DNA from: Bacillota bacterium
Lineage (GTDB): Bacteria; Bacillota; Limnochordia; DTU087
DNA: 44,049 nt
Direction of reading: 5' to 3'
Assembly: GCA_012519025.1 (NCBI GenBank)
Contig: JAAYQZ010000040.1
Location: 69,294 to 113,342, forward strand
The position numbers and the translations under genes were made by a program. This document shows, in pieces, positions 35,976-43,377 of the stretch. The notes below the pieces were generated by a model, which worked only from the letters and a program-made list of their open reading frames with translations, was not told the DNA's origin and made no database searches. Position 1 is the first letter of the stretch. Each line of letters begins with the position of its first letter.

Positions 35976-37235
35976 CTACACCTTCCTGTAGGCTTCTTTT
36001 AAAGCCTTAATCAGCGGCAGTTCCATCCCTGACAAATACCGCACCAATGCTCCGCCGGCAGTGCAAATGTAGCTGAAGCGGTTTTCGGCATCATCGACTA
36101 AAGAAACCGCCGCGTTAACACTGTCGCCTCCACCAACCACACTATATCCCGATGAATCAGCAGCGGCCTTCCATACTTCTTTAGTGCCCTGGGAAAATAA
36201 GGGGTCTTCATACACCCCCATAGGACCGTTGATAAAAATACTGCCCGCCTCATTTAGCATCCGGCGGTAAACCTGAATAGTCTTTTCCCCTATATCCATC
36301 AGCAGCCCGCAAGCTTTTAGCAAATCTTTGCTGTCAACCTCTCGACGCATTGGGCCGTCCCTAAAGGCAAAGTCTTTGGGATTGACAAAGCGGTCGCCGT
36401 AATCCCTTAAATACCTTTCGGCAGGCTTTAGAAAAGTACCCAAACCCCGTTCATACACAAAGCGTGTCTGTTCCCGGGAGAACTCCGTACCCCCGGCCAT
36501 GAGCATAACAATACCAAGCACACCTCCGGTCAATATTGAATCAGCGCTGCCGTTCTTTAATACCCCTTCAATCATGCCAAAAGCATCGGCTATTTTAAGT
36601 CCGCCCAGTACAAAAACCGCGGGGGAGGCAGGGGTTTTCATAATTTTCTCCAGGGCGCTAACTTCCTTGACAAGCTGCCGGCCTGCAGCAGTGGGCAGCA
36701 CTGCAGTAAACCCCACCATGGAGGGTGCGTTGCGATGAGCGGCTGAGAAAGCATCATTTACATAGTAATCGGCTAGGGGCGCCAGCCTGCGGATGAGATA
36801 GCATTCAGCCATCTCGGAAACCGATAAACTGACTGAGTCCTCAAAAGTTGATACTTCCTCGGTCAAATACCGTACATTACCCAATAGGACCGCTTCCCCC
36901 GGTTTTAGGGCTTGAACAGCGGCCTCAGCCGCGGGCCCAGCCGCATCGTCAATATAATCTATGTGCTGTCCCACCTTCTTGGACAGCTTTTGGGCATGTT
37001 CTGTTAGAGGAATCAAGTTGTGGTAATCTAAAGTATCGCCTTGGTGAGCCAAAAGGACAATTTTAGCCCCCTGCTCCAACAGCTCTTTGAGGGTAGGAAT
37101 GCTTTTATCCAAACGATTGTCGTTAACGATTGTTTTAGTTACCGGATCTAGGGGCGAATTTATATCCACCCGCAAGATCACGGTTTTATCACGATAACAG
37201 AAATCATCAAGGGTGTTGAACAAAGACTTTCGCAC
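35976..37235 (-). CDS. Archaeal-type phosphoglycerate kinase homologue with altered substrate site
   Basis: 419 residues, nearest by eye to archaeal PGK: LRVDINSPLDP, KIVLLAHQG, RRLAPLADYYVNDAFSAAHR and GPMGVYEDP. PGK moves phosphate between 1,3-bisphosphoglycerate and ADP. Arg22, Arg41, His64, Arg122, Arg168 and Lys214 are kept, but the HxGR motif is HQGD: the Arg that helps hold the 3-phosphoglycerate is Asp67. GGAK is also GGLK. The start is GTG with a poly-G site 10 nt upstream. It follows the type II GAPDH gene by 7 nt, so the two surely work together. Confidence 0.85.
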   Translation of the reverse strand: MRKSLFNTLDDFCYRDKTVILRVDINSPLDPVTKTIVNDNRLDKSIPTLKELLEQGAKIVLLAHQGDTLDYHNLIPLTEHAQKLSKKVGQHIDYIDDAAGPAAEAAVQALKPGEAVLLGNVRYLTEEVSTFEDSVSLSVSEMAECYLIRRLAPLADYYVNDAFSAAHRNAPSMVGFTAVLPTAAGRQLVKEVSALEKIMKTPASPAVFVLGGLKIADAFGMIEGVLKNGSADSILTGGVLGIVMLMAGGTEFSREQTRFVYERGLGTFLKPAERYLRDYGDRFVNPKDFAFRDGPMRREVDSKDLLKACGLLMDIGEKTIQVYRRMLNEAGSIFINGPMGVYEDPLFSQGTKEVWKAAADSSGYSVVGGGDSVNAAVSLVDDAENRFSYICTAGGALVRYLSGMELPLIKALKEAYRKV

Positions 37236-37242
37236 AGGGCGA

Positions 37243-38259
37243 CTACCCCCCCAGTTTCAGATAGCGGTTTGTCAGACAAACTGCTTCATCGCCATCGGAT
37301 TGCATCGACATACTGGCCCGGATCCCATCAATAGTCTCGGGGATTACGACTGCTTCCTGCGGAATATTTACTACGAATATGATCTGGCCTTCAAAAACTG
37401 TGACAGTCTCATCCCACACAGCGATTTCATACATGTCCCCCCTGGGGTTGCCCAAATCTCTGGCATAGCGAAACAAGGAAGCATTGCCCAAAAACCCATC
37501 TTCGATGCGCACTACTTTAATTCTCGGATGGGCTCTAAATAAATCCACAATTTCTTGTTTTGTAGTCTCACGCTTCGGTTTTGCTATCACTGTAATCACA
37601 TGCCCATGGGTAACGGGGGTATGCACAAGTGTACCGGTGGCTTTTATGTCCGGCATGATAAGCATTAGATCCTCGGCTTGATGATTTGGTACTGGTTCAA
37701 CCTCTAAAGCATTGGTCAAACCGCGGTGGTAATCTCCCGGATCTGCCACCCGTCTGACTATGGTAATAATCACATTTTCGATGCCCATTGCTCGATGCAG
37801 GCAGTCCACAGCCCGGATTAGGCCCGTTGTGTTGCATGATGTGAGCTTTAAAAACTGTCGGTCAAGGCCGGCGTCATAGTTGGCATATCCGTGAAAAAAC
37901 ACATCGGCTACGCTCGTCTTTTCGCCTCCTTGGAAGATGGCTCGTTTACCATACTCAGCATAAAGCTTTTTGTTTTGCTCGCCCACTCCAGCGCTGGTAG
38001 CGTCTAAAATGATGTCGCATTTTTGCACAAGGTCCGGCAGACTTCCCGATACAGGAACATCGTATCGAGCCAGCTCATTTTCACCTTCTGGGAGTGCTAA
38101 ATAAAAATCATAAGGCATGCCTTTTTCTTTAAGAGCCTGTACAGCTAGGGTTGGGCCTACATCGCTCACACCGATGAGTTCCATGTCTTTTTGTAAAGCC
38201 ACCCCATCTGCCAATCTTTGACCAATTACACCGTAGCCCACAACACCAACTCTAACCAC
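37243..38259 (-). CDS. Archaeal-type (type II) glyceraldehyde-3-phosphate dehydrogenase homologue
   Basis: 338 residues. The N-terminal Rossmann motif is GVVGYGVIGQRLADGV. The archaeal catalytic motif SCNTTGL carries Cys142, and IFQGGEK, IVRRVADPGD and the His218-x-His220 pair match the archaeal enzyme class. Bacterial GAPDH has SCTTN instead. The enzyme class oxidises an aldehyde phosphate to an acyl phosphate with NAD(P). The start is GTG with AGGGGG just upstream. It sits between the FGGY kinase and the PGK homologue. A substrate other than glyceraldehyde 3-phosphate is possible. Confidence 0.87.
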   Translation of the reverse strand: MVRVGVVGYGVIGQRLADGVALQKDMELIGVSDVGPTLAVQALKEKGMPYDFYLALPEGENELARYDVPVSGSLPDLVQKCDIILDATSAGVGEQNKKLYAEYGKRAIFQGGEKTSVADVFFHGYANYDAGLDRQFLKLTSCNTTGLIRAVDCLHRAMGIENVIITIVRRVADPGDYHRGLTNALEVEPVPNHQAEDLMLIMPDIKATGTLVHTPVTHGHVITVIAKPKRETTKQEIVDLFRAHPRIKVVRIEDGFLGNASLFRYARDLGNPRGDMYEIAVWDETVTVFEGQIIFVVNIPQEAVVIPETIDGIRASMSMQSDGDEAVCLTNRYLKLGG

Positions 38260-38289
38260 TGCTCCCCCTCCTTTAATTCACCTGGGTAT

Positions 38290-40032
38290 TTAGATAAACT
38301 GCCCCTGTGTTCTTTTTTGTTCCCGTACACTGTCTCTAAGATCCAAAAGATCCTTCATGATGTTGTAAAGGCTTTGGGCATATGTTGTTGTACCAAAAGC
38401 ATCGTGAAGCTGCTTATATATGATATACAGCTTCCTGTAAGCCTCAACATTGGCCGGAATCGGCGCAAATTCTATGTCTTTAAGTCCTCCCATAGCCACC
38501 TGGGCTTCTTGAACACGGTTATAGCCCCCCATATCTGGACCTGCGGCTGTCGCGGCGAACATAGCGGCACCTAATGCCGGTGTCTGAGCGGATCTGGAGA
38601 TTTTCATCGTGCGGTTGGTAACATCAGCGTAGATCTGCATCAACATGGCATTCTTTTCGGCGATACCACCGCAGTTCACTACTTCCTCAATGTGGACACC
38701 GTATTCCTCCAACCGATCTATAATCACTTTTGCCCCAAAGGCTGTGCCCTCAATCAAAGCCCGATATACTTCCCAAGGTGTAGTTTGCAGAGTCTGACCA
38801 ACTAAAAGGCCGCTTAAACGCACATCCACAAGTACAGTGCGGTTGCCGTTGTTCCAATCTAAAGCCATAAGTCCGCTTTCTCCCGGCAGCAGCTTTTTGG
38901 CTTTGCTCGTTAGAAACTCATGTATATCCTGCCCTTTTGCCTTTGCTTCTTCGTAACAGCTGCCCGGAACTGAGTGTTTTACGAACCAATTGAATATATC
39001 TCCAACAGCTGATTGACCTGCTTCCAGACCGATGTAACCCGGCAAAACGGAGCCATCGACTATTCCACATACGCCGGGTACATCGGGTAAACCTGTGGCC
39101 TTTGGAGCAACAGCTATATCACATGTCGATGTCCCGATAATCTTCACTAGGGTACCTTCCTTTACACCGGCACCCACCGCGCCCATGTGGGCATCAAATG
39201 CCCCGATACTAACGGCGATACCCGGTTTTAAACCCAACCGCTCTGCCCATTTTGGGGTGAGGCCCCCGGCCTTTTGACCGGCAGTATAGCTCACATTGGG
39301 TAAAGCTCTGCGTATGAGCCCCAGTCGGGGTTCTAAGGCAGTTAAATATTCCCCATCAGGGTATCCCGACCAATCGGCACTAAACATACCTTTATGGCCC
39401 GCGGCACATATGCTCCGTTTAAGTACATGTGGTGCCAATGTACCTGTCAAAAGTCCAGGAATAAAGTCTGCTAATTCCACCCATGTGTAGGCGGCGTTAA
39501 ATACCTCAGGATCCACCCGCAGGCAGTGCCAAATTTTGGACCAAAACCACTCAGATGAATAAGCACCACCACACTTAGCTAGGAAGTGGGGCCTCATGTC
39601 ACGGGCTTTGTCGGTGATCGCCTCCGCTTCCTCAAATGATGTATGATCTTTCCATAGCCAGGCCATGGCATTGGGGTTGTTGGTAAATTTCTGGCTGAGT
39701 CCAAGGGGTACTCCTTCCTCATCTACAGGTATAGGGGTACTGCCGGTGGTATCCACACCGATCCCAATGATGCTGTCCTTGTTGAAACCTTTTACATTTT
39801 CTGTTGCAGCTGCGATTGCTTTTTTTCCCGCCTTCTGCAGTCCCTCTATGTAATCTTTTGGGTCCTGGCGGGCCAAAGTAGGATCAAGTGAATCGGTAAT
39901 TACCCCATCAACACCGGCTTCATAGCTGTAGACACCGGTCCCAACCTCCTCCCCAGTGGCAATATCTACAACCAATGCTCTCACTGAGTTGGTGCCGTAA
40001 TCAAACCCAAGGGTAAAACGGCGGACAGCCAT
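38290..40032 (-). CDS. FGGY-family carbohydrate kinase, ribulokinase (AraB) type
   Basis: 580 residues from the chosen start, the long AraB-type FGGY kinase. The N-terminal phosphate-1 loop is FDYGTNSVRALVVD. Then come GIGVDTTGSTPIPVD, LWKDHTSFEEA, GGAYSSEWFWSKIWH and, near the C-terminus, VNCGGIAEKNAMLMQIYADV (in part). AraB phosphorylates ribulose, but there is no araA or araD here, so another ketose or polyol is possible. I chose the ATG at 40032 because GGAAGG lies 8 nt upstream. It is the first gene of the operon. Confidence 0.88.
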   Translation of the reverse strand: MAVRRFTLGFDYGTNSVRALVVDIATGEEVGTGVYSYEAGVDGVITDSLDPTLARQDPKDYIEGLQKAGKKAIAAATENVKGFNKDSIIGIGVDTTGSTPIPVDEEGVPLGLSQKFTNNPNAMAWLWKDHTSFEEAEAITDKARDMRPHFLAKCGGAYSSEWFWSKIWHCLRVDPEVFNAAYTWVELADFIPGLLTGTLAPHVLKRSICAAGHKGMFSADWSGYPDGEYLTALEPRLGLIRRALPNVSYTAGQKAGGLTPKWAERLGLKPGIAVSIGAFDAHMGAVGAGVKEGTLVKIIGTSTCDIAVAPKATGLPDVPGVCGIVDGSVLPGYIGLEAGQSAVGDIFNWFVKHSVPGSCYEEAKAKGQDIHEFLTSKAKKLLPGESGLMALDWNNGNRTVLVDVRLSGLLVGQTLQTTPWEVYRALIEGTAFGAKVIIDRLEEYGVHIEEVVNCGGIAEKNAMLMQIYADVTNRTMKISRSAQTPALGAAMFAATAAGPDMGGYNRVQEAQVAMGGLKDIEFAPIPANVEAYRKLYIIYKQLHDAFGTTTYAQSLYNIMKDLLDLRDSVREQKRTQGQFI

Positions 40033-40132
40033 GACAATCACCTTCCTAGTAATTAAATTGTGTAGTTGCTCTTCGGCATCAATTTCATAATCGTTTCCCT
40101 AACAATGTTATTCGGAAAGTAATGCAGATCAC

Positions 40133-40171
40133 CTTCCCGGGCCTATCGATGGCTATGTTAGGCCGGGGAAG
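40133..40171. other. Inverted repeat between the kinase operon and parA
   Basis: Arms 40133-40145 and 40159-40171 form a 13 bp stem with a single G-G mismatch and a 13 nt loop. It sits about 100 nt upstream of the kinase start and 160 nt upstream of parA. Neither side has a U tract. It could be a repressor site or a bidirectional barrier. Apart from this the 40033-40334 gap has only parA's ribosome binding region; no convincing promoter was found. Confidence 0.45.
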
Positions 40172-40334
40172 CCAACAGGCATTTATGATTTACGGCCGGA
40201 GATGAGAATTTAGCTGGAACCCGCGACAACTTGAACTTGAGTGCAATTAGGAGGGATAGATGCATCGATGACGAACAATTTATAAAACTATGCAGAAAAG
40301 GGATCAACCGAAATAACGGGAGAGATTCATTGAA

Positions 40335-41114
40335 ATGGGAGTTATATATACGATCGGCAATCAAAAAGGCGGTGTTGGGAAAACAACGACAACACTCAAC
40401 CTCGGCGCGGCATTAGTAGAGCTTGGGTGCCGAGTGCTGCTTGTGGATCTTGATCCACAGGGGGGACTTACGATATCGTGCGGACAGGAACCGGACGCAT
40501 TGGATAAAACTGTTTATACAGCTTTGCGCCGCTCTGTGAGTGGAAGACCTTTTGTTATTTCCACACCATTTGGTGCCGATTTGCTGCCGGCTAACGTGGA
40601 TTTGGCATTGGCGGAAATGGAACTGGTTGGTGCTATGGCCCGGGAGCGCAGATTGGCCGCGGTGCTGGCTCCCATCCGCGATGATTATGACATTGTTCTC
40701 ATCGACTCACAGCCGTCCCTAGGGCTGCTGACTATAAATGCACTAGCCGTAAGCGATTATTTGTTGGTTCCTGTTGCCTGTGAATATTTGGCACATAAAG
40801 CGGTCAGAGGGCTGCTGCGATTGGTTAAAAAAGTCCAGGTGAATTACAATGGCCAGCTGAAAGTTGCAGGACTGCTTCCCACTATGTGCGACCGCAGAAC
40901 TTTGCACGCCGCCAGTGTCATTGAAGAACTGCACAGCACTTTTGAACCAGAAATTCGGGTGTATGAATATATTGTCTACCGCAGCATTCGCTTTGCTGAA
41001 TCTGCAGAGGCGGCGGAACCTATTATATATTTTGCCCGCAACATTCCCGGTGCAGATGCCTATCGGGAACTGGCAAAAGAGATATTTTGGAGCCTTGATC
41101 AGGCTACTGGCTAA
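40335..41114 (+). CDS. ParA/Soj-family ATPase (orphan)
   Basis: 259 residues. The deviant Walker A motif is QKGGVGKTTTTLNLGAAL, followed by LLVDLDPQGG and the Walker B-like IVLIDSQPSLGLLTINAL. The family dimerises on DNA with ATP and moves chromosomes, plasmids or large protein complexes. A partner ParB is not adjacent: the next gene converges on it. A GGGAG lies 11 nt before the ATG. It may be the chromosomal Soj of another locus or position a surface or polar machine. Its stop overlaps the opposing gene's stop by 4 nt. Confidence 0.9.
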   Translation: MGVIYTIGNQKGGVGKTTTTLNLGAALVELGCRVLLVDLDPQGGLTISCGQEPDALDKTVYTALRRSVSGRPFVISTPFGADLLPANVDLALAEMELVGAMARERRLAAVLAPIRDDYDIVLIDSQPSLGLLTINALAVSDYLLVPVACEYLAHKAVRGLLRLVKKVQVNYNGQLKVAGLLPTMCDRRTLHAASVIEELHSTFEPEIRVYEYIVYRSIRFAESAEAAEPIIYFARNIPGADAYRELAKEIFWSLDQATG

Positions 41115-43360
41115 CACTTAGGCTGTGCTTCCCGCCGCTCTTCCAAAATTAAATTGAGAATCAGACCGGCAGCATAAACACTGGTGGTACCTCCGGCTAC
41201 AACCCCTGAGTCATTGAAAATTAAAGCCATAATGCTGGCTGCTATGGTGCAGAAGACAAGATTGCGTGCCGCCGGATATTTCTTAAGGACACTTTGCACT
41301 ACCGCCGTCGGTCTATAGACAGACAGTGCCATTACCCCCAAAGCAACTAACAGTCCCTTGCTCCACATACTGTAGCGCATCAAACGAAAGTTCATGGCTG
41401 CTTTTCTCTCCACTAAAGCAAGTATTGAAGGCCAATCACCCGTAAGTACTGCCTTAAGAGCCCGGCCCACATGGGAGCCGATTCCGCCTATGGGCAAAAC
41501 ATTCAGGCCCAGCACTGCTGCAAGCAGCAGTCCACCGGTGATTGCGATTTTGCCTGGGGAAATGTTGTAAGTCAAGGCCCAAACTATGATTGTAGTTATC
41601 AATGCAGTAAGCATGCCGCCGGCGTTGGCCCCAAAATTTGGCATTGCTAAAACAAAAGTGATAACAGGCAGCCACATGAGCACCAAGAAATTGTGGGTCA
41701 AGTGATGGGTGGCGACAAGAACAGCCACAAGGGAAGCACCGATTAAAATCCCCATATATTCATTGCCGATCCCGTAGAAGCGGGCTCCCAGCATAACATC
41801 GTAACCTAAAGGTGACAACTTGATGAGCGAGCCACCGAACAGGGCATCAATAACTACAGCTAGAGCGGTCAGGCCGCAGATAAACGCATAACGAATTTCC
41901 GTATCCTCGATAAAATGCTGCACAAATCCCGTGATCAAGGAGGCGGCAGCCAATGTATATACAAATGATTGGCTGATAGTGGCAGGTTTCAGCGCAGGGA
42001 TAAATAGCAAAGCCAGCGGTATCGATGCGATCAACAAAAGAGCAAAAGAAAAGAAACTCACCCACAACTTGGGCAGGGTGACAAAAAAGATTACTAAACC
42101 AAACACAGTCAGGTATACAGCTATTTCTAAGCTGACAAACGCCCTAAGCAGGGGAGGTCTTTGCTGATATGTCCAGCCGCTTCGCTGCAGCAAATCCCCG
42201 AGATATGATTGTCTATCCCCGACATTCTCTACGCCGATGATGGAGGCACCGGGCAGGTGGGTTGGCGGTTTTACATTCAACCATTCCAGTATTGTGTAGG
42301 CAATATCATAGTTGGCAATTACGCCCCGACGCCGCGTGGTGGAACTGACCAAAAGGCCGGGAGAGATGTTGGGACCCCACACGGCTACTGGAGCCAAAAG
42401 TCTCCCTTCGACAACCTCTGTGTACGCCGGCAGCGGGCTTACTACTAACAGCCATTCTGTAGTTAGATCTATTTCTTCCATGATGTGCCGGAAGAGCTCA
42501 TCTGCATCAGCAAGTGCCTGATGCCTGTAGCTGTGGTACAATTTGGGGGCAAGTTGGCGGCGCTCTTCCTCTATCCTATCCAGATCACCAAAATCCACCA
42601 CGATAAAATCGGACATAGCTCGAACAGCAGCATAAGCGTTGGCCAGAGCCTGGACATCAGTGCGTTCACCTGTGGGGAATCGGGGATCTCTTGTTGTAAG
42701 ATCCTGCATACAACTGACAGGCACAATACCTTCGGCATCCATGGCCACAAGCGCCCCCCACCGCTGGTATTGGCTGCCGTTATCTGCATGCCCAACCACC
42801 GCAGCGTTCTTCCCCGCTTTTTTAAGGGTCTCCCCCAGTGTTCCTACCTGCAACGTTCCTATTGATGCAAGATTATTGGCTTTAATGTTTTCAATATCAA
42901 GGACAACTAGGGCATCGGCGGAAGCATCTAAACCGGTGTATCTTCGGTACACATCCCCTACAACTTCACCTTTGTATTCAGAACCGGCAGGTAAGGCGAC
43001 TTGGCAAGCGGCACTGCCGACCATTCTCAATCCGGCTCCTAAGGTCACAAAAGCATTTTCCGCAGTTAATCCACCACCTGTGCGGGTGTTTTGAAGCCCT
43101 ATGCTGCCCTGCCGGATCATCTGCCCCAAGTAGGAGTTTTCCCTTCCCAAAAGATCATCCAATGACAATCGGTTAATAAGCACCAGCGTCACCTTGGGAT
43201 GCCCGCTTTCCTTTGATGAAAGACCCACTGAATAGGCAAATATCTCGGTATCCATGAAAAACATGCACAATAAAAGCAAGCCACAAATCACATAGGATTT
43301 GGCGATCCCAGAAGTCGGCAGCGACTCCCTGTTTGTGTTTCCCTTTGGCAACACCACCAA
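41111..43360 (-). CDS. Large membrane protein with alkaline-phosphatase-like extracellular domain
   Basis: 749 residues. One N-terminal helix (about residues 20-42), then about 350 outer residues that resemble the alkaline phosphatase/sulfatase/phosphoglyceromutase superfamily: VTLVLINRLSLDDLL, GHADNGSQYQRW, TEWLLVVSPLP and ANYDIAYTILEWLNV, but few metal ligands can be named with confidence. The rest is about 11 membrane helices, with FYGIGNEYMGILIG in the middle. The start is probably GTG at 43360, with weak ribosome binding. It lies 17 nt after a glycosyltransferase gene, so a surface-polymer role is likely. The function is not known. Confidence 0.7.
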   Translation of the reverse strand: MVVLPKGNTNRESLPTSGIAKSYVICGLLLLCMFFMDTEIFAYSVGLSSKESGHPKVTLVLINRLSLDDLLGRENSYLGQMIRQGSIGLQNTRTGGGLTAENAFVTLGAGLRMVGSAACQVALPAGSEYKGEVVGDVYRRYTGLDASADALVVLDIENIKANNLASIGTLQVGTLGETLKKAGKNAAVVGHADNGSQYQRWGALVAMDAEGIVPVSCMQDLTTRDPRFPTGERTDVQALANAYAAVRAMSDFIVVDFGDLDRIEEERRQLAPKLYHSYRHQALADADELFRHIMEEIDLTTEWLLVVSPLPAYTEVVEGRLLAPVAVWGPNISPGLLVSSTTRRRGVIANYDIAYTILEWLNVKPPTHLPGASIIGVENVGDRQSYLGDLLQRSGWTYQQRPPLLRAFVSLEIAVYLTVFGLVIFFVTLPKLWVSFFSFALLLIASIPLALLFIPALKPATISQSFVYTLAAASLITGFVQHFIEDTEIRYAFICGLTALAVVIDALFGGSLIKLSPLGYDVMLGARFYGIGNEYMGILIGASLVAVLVATHHLTHNFLVLMWLPVITFVLAMPNFGANAGGMLTALITTIIVWALTYNISPGKIAITGGLLLAAVLGLNVLPIGGIGSHVGRALKAVLTGDWPSILALVERKAAMNFRLMRYSMWSKGLLVALGVMALSVYRPTAVVQSVLKKYPAARNLVFCTIAASIMALIFNDSGVVAGGTTSVYAAGLILNLILEERREAQPKC

Positions 43361-43377
43361 AGCACCATGCCTTTCGT

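Noticed and set aside
40042-40130. Search for a catabolite-response (cre) site before the kinase operon
   Set aside because: The best candidate, around the cgtttccc stretch, misses at least four consensus positions.
40231-40416. 61-codon plus-strand frame overlapping the start of parA
   Set aside because: Its second half is an out-of-frame reading of parA, and the first half matches nothing known.
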